Positions 11,721 to 21,609 of a stretch of DNA of 64,000 nt are shown here, piece by piece; position 1 is the first letter of the stretch; each line of letters begins with the position of its first letter. Where the stretch lies: contig CM028131.1 in the NCBI GenBank assembly GCA_016271365.2, forward strand, positions 173,666,501-173,730,500. Direction: 5' to 3'. Below the pieces are notes generated by a model that made no database searches, was not told the DNA's origin, and worked only from the letters and a program-made list of their open reading frames with translations. Source of the DNA: Neoceratodus forsteri. Lineage: Eukaryota; Chordata; Ceratodontiformes; Ceratodontidae. Made by a program: the position numbers and the translations under genes.

Positions 11721-12300
11721 CAAGTTCAAGTATAAGTTCAAGTTCAAGTTTATTACAGGAAAACTCCATTGAGCAAGCTCATTCACAAGGAGGTCCTAGA
11801 TCATACTAGTAGCCAAATGGCTTAACATAAGAAGACAACATATACAAAGCATCTTAAAAAAAAACATATACACATAGGATTGCTATACATCGGTTTTATA
11901 AAATCACAGCCTGAAGGATTGAGGCACAGTAAGGTTCATATATTACCGGACACTGGAATGCGACTGAAAAGGTAGGGATTATTAGTGTAGGATAATAGGG
12001 AGCTGGCCAGGTAGGGAGTGTACTGTTGGAGGAGAGAGTGGGTGCGTAAGAGGAGGGTGTAAAGATAACAGAAGGGAGTAGTGGAATAGGAAGGAGGGGT
12101 TAGAAAATATAAGATGAGTAAAGGAACAGTGTTAGGGAGAGTAGGGTGAAGAAGATAGAGATAACGAAGGTATTAATAGGTGAGAATTTGGTGGTTAGCC
12201 AAATGGTTTCATGTCCTGGTAAGTATTGGTTTGAGGTGATTGATCTTGAGGCTATAAAGGCTCAGGGGGAGGCTTAATAGCAAGTACCGTCCTCTCACTA
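11721..12300 (-). repeat. Hexamer repeat and possible LINE 3' UTR (-)
   Basis: 11721-11752 is a run of the hexamer AAGTTC, which on the minus strand forms a tail of ACTTGA units after AATAAA. Non-LTR elements often end in such short repeats, so the pyrimidine-rich minus-strand sequence between about 12300 and 11753 may be a 3' UTR. No protein block was found, so the family cannot be named. Confidence 0.4.
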
Positions 12301-13403
12301 TTTATTGTCCTGCACCACTGATATGCTCTGGTTAGAAGCTCACCTTCCAGCAGCTTGGAGGTACGTGTGGACACAGGAGGGAGGGCTTGGACTGCTGCTG
12401 CCAGCTGCTGTTGTTATTCGCCACTCCTCCTGGACAGACATGGCTCTCCTCCGTAGCAGCAGTAGAGCTTGTTTGGTTTTCCCACATACGAACTTCCACC
12501 TCTGTTGGCGACAGTCTCGAAACATCAAGATGCCAGGGCAGAGGAAGACAGTTCACCACTCAAATCACTGGGGGATTGAGCACTACCCAGCATTATTACT
12601 GTGTGTGTAGGGGGGAGGGCTGATGACAGGGAGGGTCGGATTGAAGGACAATTAGGGCCGCCAGCAACAGACATCGATGGATGGTTTTCTTTGTTGCAGG
12701 CACACAAATCCCAAGCTGACCATGACAGATCAGCCTGGCTTGCTGGGCGGCACGGATTAAAGGGATGACAACGTCTTTTGAAGTCAGTGACCATCCCCAT
12801 CCAGCAAGCCAGAAGCTCTGTCATAGCCTGGGTGCTGATTGGTATGGCACTGTCGCACCCCTGCAACACTGCTCTGCATTGAGTATACAGTGTCCACACC
12901 CCTCAAAAGGCACTCTCATACCAACATGTTCGCTTGCACTTGCATGCACGGCAAACACAAAAATGGGTTCTTTACCTGTGATGCTGTATTGGATGTTGTT
13001 ATAGAGCTGGTACTCACAGTCTGGCAAATGTATAATATTAACTGGGACAAAACTCCAACAGAACACATCCAGCCAAACTAGTACAAGCTACTATATCTTG
13101 TCAGCATATTATCATGTTGTATAAATAGGAACTTAACCCTGCTCAATAAGTGGGTCTCTAGTGAATGGAAGGAGCCCCAATGTGGAAGCTTTTTTCCAAA
13201 TGCCCTTGTTCACAAACAAGTGTGTACTCTGCTGTTTCAAAGGCAAACCTCCTGTGGAACTGAGACCTATAGGGCAGCATCTGCCCTTAGTGTAGGAATT
13301 TTTAGTACTGCACCTGCCATTCAAAGTACAATGGAAAACTTCAGTGTTTGGAATAGGTTTAAAATAACCTTAATAAAGATTTTCTTTGTCTCTTGCTTTG
13401 GGA
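12301..13403. other. No recognised feature
   Basis: Mixed-composition sequence with many overlapping short ORFs in several frames and no domain motif. 13345-13390 includes AATAAAGATTTTC, a possible polyadenylation-like end of an unidentified repeat. Confidence 0.4.
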
Positions 13404-13620
13404 GTGTTTTTATTTTAGTCTTTGGTAACCAGATAAGGCCCCCTAGGCACAAGTGCCTGCTTTCAGGGGCAACCTGGGAGCACTGGGCTGTAAAGTGACT
13501 TGCTCAGAGTCACACAGTATTCAAGTGGAGGTTATGAGAATCAAACTAAGGTCTGGTCTGCTGGATGTATCAAGCTCGTTCACACCTCGTTCCTCTAACC
13601 TCTAGGCTATACTGCCAGCC
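13404..13620 (-). mobile_element. MIR/CORE-type tRNA-derived SINE (-)
   Basis: Read on the minus strand: a tRNA-like head (CAGTATAGCC and a degraded box B), then the CORE block ACTGTGTGACTCTGAGCAAG, CCCAGTGCTCCCAGGTTGCC, the tail GCAGGCACTTGTGCC and a TAAAA end. The block GTGTGACC..GAGCAAGTCACTTAA is shared with MIR/CORE-SINEs. This copy has a longer 3' tail than the ones at 14355 and 59018, suggesting two 3'-end variants. Confidence 0.8.
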
Positions 13621-14129
13621 ATTACCTGGTTCCTTAGCTGTATATAAAATAAAACAAATACAGAAGTTATATTTTTTAAGGAGTTTAAGATCATATGACC
13701 CCATAAGGCAGGTATAAAGTACTGACTGCAGTGTAATCCAGCAGATAGGTGGGTCAGTGAGCTGCTGGCTGCAATGGGAGAAGGTGTGCAGGTTTACACT
13801 CTGTGAAAATAAAGGGCAAACCTCCCAAGTGCAAGTACAGAGACCAGGGAACAGCCAGGCAGGACCCCACTAAGAAATATGTTTCTTTTTTAAATTTTAT
13901 GAAGTCCCCCTATGTAAGGTTTAAAAAAAAATGTTATCACCTTTTTCACATATTGCTTTGTAAATGTGTGTATATTCATACTCATATGAATGCATTTTAA
14001 TGTATGGATATAAGGATTTATTTATGTAACCAGACTGGGATGATTCAGTTTAATATGGGGTACCTTATGGTACTTAACCAATTAAATTCAAGCACTGTCA
14101 CTCCAATGTTTGATTTAAAAGGAAGGTGG

Positions 14130-14345
14130 TTACACCTGAGGGACACTTGCTGAAGAAGCTTTGGTGAAACCGGTTGAAGTTTAGTGGGGTCCTGCCTGGC
14201 TGTTCCCTGGTCTGTGCACTAGCACTTTGGAGATTTGCACTTTATTTTCTGCCTAGGACACTGCTTTATAATTGAGCATTCCTGCTTTTGATCTGGTTTG
14301 TGGTGCATAGTGCTGGAATTTTGTGTACTGGTACTTAGCTAGACA
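14130..14345 (+). other. Possible Penelope-type terminal region
   Basis: Contains a hammerhead-like core (14145-14180) followed by sequence of the style seen at the ends of Penelope-like elements in vertebrates, such as CTGCTTTATAATTGAGCATT and TGGTGCATAGTGCTGG. No RT is nearby. Assignment rests only on the ribozyme-like core, so it is tentative. Confidence 0.35.
14145..14180 (+). ncRNA. Hammerhead ribozyme-like motif
   Basis: CTGAAGA at 14150-14156 fits the conserved CUGANGA; GAAA at 14166-14169 fits the second core strand; ACCGGT at 14169-14174 can form the very short stem III; GTT at 14173-14175 fits the NUH cleavage triplet. Stem I may form from ACTT (14145-14148) with AAGT (14177-14180) after one G-G mismatch. 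Stem II (14157-14165) is poor: A-U and C-G pair but G-G clashes. Likely a decayed copy. Confidence 0.4.
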
Positions 14346-14354
14346 GACATTACT

Positions 14355-14572
14355 TTTTTTAATTTTAGTTGTTTAACCAGGTATAGCACACTAAGCTGAA
14401 AGCTTTTTTACAGGAGCAACCTGGGAGCACAAGGAGGTTAAGTGACTTGCTCAGGGTCACACAGTATGCAAGTAGAAGCTGTAAGATTCAAACCCAGGTC
14501 TGGTCTGCTGAATGTCACCAGATTTGCAGTTTAGAGCCTTAGACCACTGCACTATACTGCTTCCTACTTTAT
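14355..14572 (-). mobile_element. MIR/CORE-type SINE (-) with target duplication
   Basis: Minus-strand order: AGTATAGTGCAGTGGTCTAAG (box A-like), GGTTTGAATC (box B-like, near 14489), CORE block GTGTGACCCTGAGCAAG, and tail CAGCTTAGTGTGC. ACATTACT occurs immediately on both sides (14347-14354 and 14573-14580), a clean 8-bp target-site duplication, which marks the ends of the insertion. Four copies of this family lie in the window with the same orientation. Confidence 0.88.
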
Positions 14573-14578
14573 ACATTA

Positions 14579-14731
14579 CTACGTCCCCAGAGCCACTCAT
14601 TGCAGGTTGAGAGTGGTTTCAGGCTTATTCTGTTCGAGAGAGAACAGAGAAGTGAAGCTGAGCTGTTCTGACTCAAGCAGAATGCTAGTGAAACCACTCT
14701 TGCCCACAATGAGTGACTATGGGGAATGTAT
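14579..14731. mobile_element. Palindromic MITE (foldback)
   Basis: The left arm 14581-14633 (CCCCAGAGCCACTCATTG..GAGTGGTTTC..ATTCTG) is mirrored by 14678-14729 (CAGAAT..GAAACCACTC..CAATGAGTGACTATGGGG). The two ~50-bp arms are about 80% complementary by eye. The loop region also contains AGAACAG/CTGTTCT. TA flanks both edges, compatible with a TA target duplication. No coding capacity. Confidence 0.75.
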
Positions 14732-15334
14732 TGATATATTATAGATCGAGGGAGATCTCAATGTTATTTAAAAAAAAAAACTGTCCTGGAATGTGCCTAT
14801 TTGCAGGGCATCTGTGCTTGAGGTGCATAGAATAAGTGTGTCTCACACTCAAGGGAAAGAAGTACTCCGATCAGTCAGGAGCACTCCCATGATCTATAAT
14901 TAGCCACAGTGTGTTTGTAATTTGCAATGTGTGCATAATAAACTAGCTTATTTTTCACACACCACTGGCTCAAGTTCTCTTTGTTGGTGTGCCTCTGCTC
15001 TTCTGTCCCAAGCTGTTTGATTTTGGGCTGGCCAGCTTACACCAGCACCCTGGACCCTACATCACCCAGGATGTGAGCTCATTCCGTTTCTCGCACCTAA
15101 AGGAACTGTCTGAGTAATAATTAAACCAAAGACTATTTAAAGCAAAAAATGAAATAAAATGCTGTAATGCAATTTCTAGTAGGCTCCAGAGACTCTGCAT
15201 AGTCCTTTCACAACAGGCACTCTTTTTTTAAGTTTGTTCTCACGGTCTCCATGGCGCCAGCTCTTAACTGCCCAGTTGCATTGTAAAGGGTTCATTTAGG
15301 AGTGAAATGGCTCATCAGCTAAAATACAACCCTA
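14732..15334. other. No recognised feature
   Basis: Sequence without coding potential. Near 14925-15060 it resembles a repeat end (AATAAACTAGCTTATTT followed by a C-rich tail, CACCAGCACCCTGGACCC), but no relative was found in this window. Confidence 0.4.
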
Positions 15335-16170
15335 AACACATAAAATGTGTCTGCAGAAAAGGACCACTTGGCCCATCCAGTCTAACCAGATGTTGCCTGC
15401 CTTGTGTGTCCCAACAGACCCTAACTGGTCTCCGGCTACCTCCCCCCTGTTTATTTACCAGTATTCCCCTATGCCTATCCCATGCATGTTTGATATCCCT
15501 CCACTGTTTTAACTCCCCCTTCTAGCTTTGTATACCTTCTTGTTCTGTTGTGCATTCTCATTTGAAACAGTCTACCCACCTGTACCCTGTTCAGCCCTGT
15601 GAGGTACTTGAAAGTTTCTCTTATGTCCCCGCTCTGCCTCCTCTTTTCCAGGGTCTACATAATGAGATCCCTTACTCTCTCCTCATATGGTTTTTCGTGC
15701 AACCCTTGCACCATTTTGTTGTCTTCCTCTGGACTGCCTCTACCTTGTCTATGTCTTTTCTGAGGTGCAGCCTCCAGGACTGGAAACGGTATTCCAGGTG
15801 TGGTCTTACCAGTGATCTATGTAGCAGTAATACCACCTCCCACTAACTGCTGGTGATACCTCTCCCTATGCACCCTAGCATCCTAATGGCCCTGCCTGCC
15901 GCTTTGTCTCACTGCACTGTGACAGAGTCATCAGATATTATAACTCCAAGGTCCATTTCCTGCTTAGCGACTGAGAGTATACTTCCCCCCCATTTTATAC
16001 TAACCTCCTTGGTTTCTAGGCCCCAGGTGCATGATTTCTCACATTTTGGCATTGAACCCCAGCTGCCATACCCTTGACCACACCTCACGTTTTCCAAGGT
16101 CTGCATTCATTTTCTCTCCCCCCTCCTTAGTATATACCCTATTACAGATCTTGCTCTAATCCACTAACAG
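15335..16170 (-). mobile_element. Old CR1 (-), 3' half
   Basis: Minus-strand CR1: near the right edge it reads a decayed KICNR block, then VWSRVWQLGFNAKM, a GPRNQ block and EMDLGVIISDD, the RT thumb region. Downstream are the C-terminal region and a 3' end resembling the CR1 GGACCACTTGGCCCATCCAGTCT motif near 15361. It stops at 16170, just after the point where the catalytic FADD motif should lie. Its 5' half resumes at 19151, so a younger CR1 at 16171-19150 split it. Confidence 0.82.
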
Positions 16171-16461
16171 GCATAGAAACATAGAAACATAGAAGTTGAT
16201 GGCAGATAAGGACCACAAGGCCCATCTAGTCTGCCCATTTCTTTTTCTACCTTATAAATGTACCATCGGCCTTTGCTCTGTCAATGACCTATCTATTTAT
16301 ACTCATCTGTATTACTCCCTTATGCCTATCCTATGCCTGTGTGAAGCCCTGCACTGTATTCATATCCACCACTTCCTGAGGTAGGCTGTTCCATGCATCC
16401 ACCACCCTTTCTGTGAAAAAGAACTTCCTCACATTACCCCTTAATTGGCCTCCCTCTAAAC

Positions 16462-17819
16462 TCATGCTGTTTCCTCTTGTCCTGCTATTTTTCTTATATG
16501 AAACATGTTAGACTCTTTTACCTTGTTAATGCCCTTAAGGTGTTTGAATGTTTCGATCATATCACCTCTCTCCCTCCTTTGCTCTAGGGTATACATATTG
16601 AGCTCCGTTAATCTGTCCTCATATATCTTCTGATGCAGTCCCTGCACCATTTTGGTTGCCCTTCTCTGGACTGCCTCAATTTGGTTAATGTCCTTGTGAA
16701 GGTGTGACCTCCAGTACTGCATGCAGTACTCTAGATGGGGCCTAACCAGTGTCTTGCAAAGAGGGATTATTACATCCCTCTTCTGACTTGTGATACCCCT
16801 ACTAATACACCCTAACATCCCTCTAGCCTTACCTACTACTTTAGTGGTCTGCTTGGATGATTTCAGGTCATCGGTGGTGACGAGATACCCAAGTCTCTTT
16901 CTTTCCTTGTGACTGCCAGCAACTCCCCTCCCAGCCTACAGGAGGCTTCAGGGTTTCTCTTACCTATGTGCATGATCTTGCACTTCTTTGCATTAAACCC
17001 CAGTTGCCACTCTTCCGAACATTTTGCTAGTTTATCCAGATCTCTTCTCATTCTGCCCACCCCATCTGGATCATCTACTCTGTTGCAGATCTTGGTGTCA
17101 TCTGCAAACAGACAAACCTTACCCTCCAGTCCATCTGCAATGTCACTGATGAAGATATTGAAGAGGACTGGCCCCAGGACTGATCCCTGAGGTACCCCAC
17201 TTGTGACTTTCATTTCTTCTGACTGTGTACTGTTTACCACCACTCTCTGTTTTCTGCCCATCAACCAGTTTGCCACCCAGTTGGCTAACTTCTTACCCAC
17301 CCTGAGCCTACCCAGCTTATTAATCAATCTTCTATGTGGAACAGTATCGAAAACTTTGCTGAAGTCAAGGTAGGCAACATCAACTGCTCCCCCTTGGTCC
17401 ACCACTCTGGTTACCCAGTCAAAGAAATCTATGAGATTAGTTTGACAGGACCTTCCTTTTGTAAACCCATGCTGTCTTGGATCCTGCGCTCCTATGGATT
17501 CCAGGTGTTGCACTATCCTTTCCTTAAGGTGCCTCCATAATCTTGCCCACTACTGAGATAAGACTGACTCGTCCTGTAGTTCCCTGCCCTCCCTTCTACC
17601 ACTCTTGTGGAGCGGGATCACATGAACCCTTCTCCAGTCTTCTGGGACCTCTCCTGTGCTCAGAGACTCACTAAACAGTTCTGCTAATGGCTCTGCTAGT
17701 TCCACCCTTAGCTCCTTTACTACCCTGGGATGTATGCCATCAGGTCCCATTGCCTTGTCCACCTTGAGCTTATCGAGCTCTTGTAGGACCCTTTCTTTTG
17801 TGAAGAGACTAGTGCTCAC
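16462..17819 (-). pseudogene. CR1 ORF2 reverse transcriptase remnant
   Basis: Fingers at 17819-17550 (KVDKAMGPDGIHPRVVKEL, then VHVIPLHKSGRREG). Palm at 17513-16863 ([59 protein letters not shown]). C-terminal at 16818-16462 (LVRPHLEYCMQYWR, RRATKMVQG). The catalytic FADD pair is intact. Frame breaks lie near 17530 and 16860. The order and motifs are standard CR1. Confidence 0.9.
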
Positions 17820-18169
17820 CTCCCTCCCCCCGTGTCCATGGTGCTGAGCTGTGGGCCCTGCCCTACCTTCTCTTCAGTAATTACTGAACAGAAGTATCTA
17901 TTCAGGATATATGCTTTTACATGGTCCTCCTCCTCACACACACCCTTATCTCCTTTGATCTTAGCAATACCCCCTCTGGACTTTCTCCTTTCACTAATGT
18001 ATCTAAAGAAAGTCTTGTCACCTTCTTTTACTGTCTGTGCTAGTGTTTCCTCAGTTTGGGCCTTTGCCTGTCTTACTGCCTTCCCTGCTTCCCTTAGGGA
18101 AGTTTGGTATGCCTCCCTATCTTCATTCTGCTGTGTTCCCTTATATTTCCTGAATGCCAGCCTTTTGGC

Positions 18170-19117
18170 TCAGACCTTTTCTGCTACTGTTTTTGAGAAC
18201 CAAAGTGGTTTACTTCTTCTTTTGCACTTCCTTTTCTCTCTAACACAATGGGATGTTGCTTCAAGTATTGTATCTTTAATGTTTGCCCACTTTGCCTGTA
18301 CCCCCTGACCTGTATTTCTTTTTGCCAGGGTTAGCTTAACTCTCTTGGCCATCTTATCAAAGTCAGCTCCTCTGAAGTCCCATATGTTTGCCTTGGAATG
18401 GGATGATTTAGTTGTAGTGGCCAAATTGAACCATACAATGTGATGGTCACTGGCCCCCAGGTGACCATCTACTTGGAGATCTGTGATCCTTTCCCTGTTA
18501 GTCAGTACTAGATCTAGGATAACCCTGTCTCTTGTGGATTGTTGTACCAGTTGTTTGAGGCCCTCCCTGTGCAGGGAATCTACCATGTGTCTAGTTCTGG
18601 CAGATTTTCCTGCTGGTATTGACCAATCTATATCTGGCATGTTGAAGTCTCCCATTACCAGAACCTCCCCTTTAGCTGTCATGTTTTGTATATCTTCTAA
18701 CAGTAATGTGTCTATGCCCTTCCCCTGGTATGGAGGCCTGTTGACAACCCCAGTTCTTATGGCTGTTCCATTTACTGTTTCCAGGGTGACCCACAGTTCT
18801 TCTGGCTCCTTATGTGCATTCTGAATTTCTTTAGCTTTGATATTTTCATTGACATACTGGGCCACTCCACTCTCCCTCCCTTTTGCACCTCGGTCGCTTC
18901 TGAACAGTACATAGCCAGGTACTGAAGTCTCCCAAGTGTGGTTACTGGTAAACCATGTCTCGCTAATTGCTACTATGTCCAGTTTAGCCTCTGTCATTAT
19001 TGCCTGCAGGTCTGGGATCTTGTTTCCCAGACTGCGAGCATTTGTGTACATGATTTTCCATTGGCCAGATTTTGGTGTGTTAGTTGTTGGGTGAGGTCTG
19101 GCATTTCCCCTGTGCAT
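18170..19117 (-). pseudogene. CR1 ORF2 endonuclease domain, long open stretch
   Basis: A 315-residue open frame holding the whole APE-type EN: YTNARSLGNK near residue 24, ISETWFTSN near 52, GDFNMPDIDWS near 156, LVLTNRERI near 203 and the catalytic LGASDHHIVWFN near 222. The linker KANIWDFRGADFDKMAK follows. All EN catalytic motifs are intact, making this the best-preserved EN in the window. The frame changes after 18170, so the full ORF2 is broken. Confidence 0.9.
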
Positions 19118-19150
19118 CGTATGGGGAGCTGGACCTTTTTCCTTACCTGG

Positions 19151-20400
19151 TGATGCAAATGAACTGCAAACATGCTGAACTCCTGTGTCCCTACAAATTC
19201 TTCTACAGTGTTACTTATGAAGACACTGAGCAGGAATGGTCCCAAATCAATACTGAACCCTGTGGCATCCAGCACGTCATTTTCCCCCCATTACAGTGAG
19301 TGCCACTTACCACCACATTTTTCCACCTACCCCATAACCAGTTGTTGACCAAGTTTACAATTTTGACTCCCACCCCTAGACTATCCAATTTCTTTATCAG
19401 TCTCCTATATGGCACTGTGTCAAAGGCAGGCCTTGCTGAAGTCCAAGTAGGCCACATCCACTGCCCTTCCCTGATGTATTTCTCTGGTTACCCAGTCGAA
19501 GAACTTGATCAGATTTGTCTGGCATGACATTCCCCTCATGAGTCCATGCTGCCTTTGGTCTTGCAACCCACTGGAGTGAAGATATTCTACTAGCCTTTTT
19601 TTAATGGGGTTTCGATTAATTTTCCCACCACTTATGTGAGACTAACTTGTTTATAGTTGCTAGCCACCTGCCTGCTGACACTGTTATGGAGTGGAATTAT
19701 GTCAGCTCTCATCCAGTCCCCTGGAGCAACTCCTGCTTTCAGCTATATGTAGAATAAGGCTGTAAGTGGTTCAGAATGCCCCTCTCCAAGTTCCCTTAAC
19801 ACCCTTGGATGTATCCCATTTGGTCCCATGGCCTTGTCCACTTCCAGGTTTGAAAGTCCCTTCAGGAGTCTTTCCACGGTAAATGAACATCTGTTCACCT
19901 CCCCCTTCTGTGATCCTGCTGCTCCTTGCTGGTCTGCCCCCCACGGTGAAGACTGAAAAGAAGTACCTGTTGAGGATGTCCGTTTCTGCTGATCTTTCCC
20001 TGCATAGTCACCGTTAATCAACCTCCTTATCCTCACTATCCATTCCCTTGCTATCCTCTTCTTGCTTACGTACCTGAAGAAAATCTTGCCCCCTTCTGCC
20101 ACCCCTAGTTATCTTTTCATTTGTTTGTGCTTTTGTCTGCTTCACTGCCATCCCCTGCTTCCCTCTGTTTTATCTGATAGTCTCCTTATCTCCTCATCTC
20201 TGTGTTTTTATATGCCTCCTGAATGTCACCCTGTTTTCCTTCACCTTTGTGGCCACCTCCCTAGAGTACCGTTGTGGCATTCCCCAACCCCCCCTTCTGT
20301 TTTTACTCACTTCTGTCATGCAAAGGCTTGTCTTACTAGGTCTTCATTTACTTTTCTCCATTGCTCATCTACCACACCCTGTCAATTTTGGTCATGATCA
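19151..20400 (-). mobile_element. Old CR1 (-), 5' half
   Basis: Continues the CR1 at 15335-16170. 20102-19743 carries EGGKIFFRYVSKKR and LEVDKAMGPNGIHPRVLREL (RT fingers). 19457-19215 carries FDTVPYRRLIKKLDSLGVG and a PQGSVL block. The last readable block, near 19190, is the one preceding the catalytic FADD. Further upstream (20103-20400) the EN-RT linker is heavily decayed. More stops than the inserted copy, as expected for the older element. Confidence 0.8.
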
Positions 20401-21104
20401 GTGTCATGTTAGATTCTACTAAGATCTGCCATGACAGTGCCAGAATGGCTCAGATCGTCTTGATCCCATCAGATCATCACTGTCACATCACAGTTGGCTT
20501 TATAAATATATTTTCCTTCATTATCAAATCTGCATTTTGCACTATTCACCTCTATTCCAGTAAATGGTGCTTTTAGATTACATATCTACCACTGTACTGG
20601 CTATGTTTACTCATGTACATGTACTGTAAATGTCGTTTTTTGACATTTATAATGCAAAAGCAAGCTTACAGCTCCTGTGCAGAGCAGTTCAGTACAGCAA
20701 CAGCACAGCATACAGTATCTCTTAACCATAATGTTTCTGAAATGTGGTGCAGTGACAGAATATATGGCAATGTGGGTCACAGGGGGTACAAGATCACAAT
20801 GCTGAGTACTTATTCATTTATTTGAATTTTCTTGACTGGATAAACCCACTGGGCCCCAGCAGGCCCTTTTTCAGGGGCAACCCAGGATTCATTACAGAGA
20901 AAAGTCACAGAGTGGCTTAGTACAGTAAGCACTATATAACTGTCAGTCATACATTACATTAGATTAGTTACAATGATACACTATAGTACTAAATCAATCA
21001 ATACTAGACATTTGATAGATCCTATACTGTAAGAGCACTCAGAGTAAAAGTTATTTTATTTGTCCAAAGTTCACAATTTAACAAGACTTCACGTATAATA
21101 TCAC
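20401..21104. other. Largely unassigned; short SINE-tail-like stretch
   Basis: Mostly unrecognised A/T-rich DNA. Near 20845-20895 the words GGGCCCCAGCAGGCCC and TTTCAGGGGCAACCCAGG resemble the tail of the MIR-like SINE family in minus orientation, as at 13440-13470, but the rest of the SINE is missing. Confidence 0.4.
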
Positions 21105-21343
21105 AGTGTCAGTGGCTCAGTAGGTAGCATACTCACCTCTGAGGCTGGGAGATTAGTAGGCTGTGGGTTCTATCCCCACACCTGGCACTTGGGTTAATAT
21201 CCCAATACTGACACTGTAGTGCAGCATGGGGGGGTGCTGCACTCCTGAGGTGCCGTCTTTCAGATGAGATGTTAAACTGAGGTCCCATCTGCCTGTTCAG
21301 GTGGATGTTAAAGATCCCATGACACTTCTCGAAAAGAGCAGGG
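21105..21343 (+). mobile_element. V-SINE-like tRNA-derived SINE (+)
   Basis: A tRNA-like head with box A AGTGGCTCAGTAGG (21111-21124) and box B GGGTTCTATCC (21165-21175) is followed by the central block GAGGTGCCGTCTTTCAGATG (from 21247), GTTAAACTGAGGTCCC, and AAAGATCCCATGACACTT..GAAAAGAGCAGGGG. This central block is well known from fish and shark SINEs of the HE1/V-SINE type. The 3' end abuts the Tx1/L1-like LINE 3' end at about 21344. Confidence 0.8.
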
Positions 21344-21609
21344 GAATTTTTTATTGATAGAAACTTCAATACAGGAAATAAAAATAAAACAGTGTTAATG
21401 CACACACAAAAAAAAAGAGCAACAAGCTAAGAAATAATAATTATAGATTAAAAGAAATAGGAGCAAATAAACAAAGAAAATTCAAGAGTCCAAAATTTTA
21501 CAGCAAACTAAATAAGCATAAGAATTAAGTAATGGGGGCATCTTTGTCTGTAATCCATGGTAATTTCCTCCATTTCTGTGATAAAAGATGAAAAGCATAC
21601 TGTTTAGCT

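Larger units (their letters stand above)
16171..19150 (-). mobile_element. Younger CR1 (-), EN to 3' tail
   Basis: Long CR1 copy. The 3' end reads GGGCAGACTAGATGGGCC, then TATGTTTCTATGTTTCTATG, the CR1 octamer-type tail (16171-16193 on this strand). Coding remnants: EN 19117-18170, RT fingers 17819-17550, RT palm 17513-16863, C-terminal 16818-16462. ORF1 is missing, so the copy is 5'-truncated near 19150. It lies inside an older CR1 of the same orientation. CR1 elements rarely make clear target duplications and none was seen. Confidence 0.9.

Noticed and set aside
12305..12899. Overlapping ORFs as a host exon cluster
   Set aside because: Five overlapping frames on both strands with Cys/Ser/Trp-rich random composition, no splice-consistent structure and no domain.
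21105..21180. Functional tRNA gene
   Set aside because: Box A and B are present but the segment continues into a SINE body, and no cloverleaf closes at the acceptor end.
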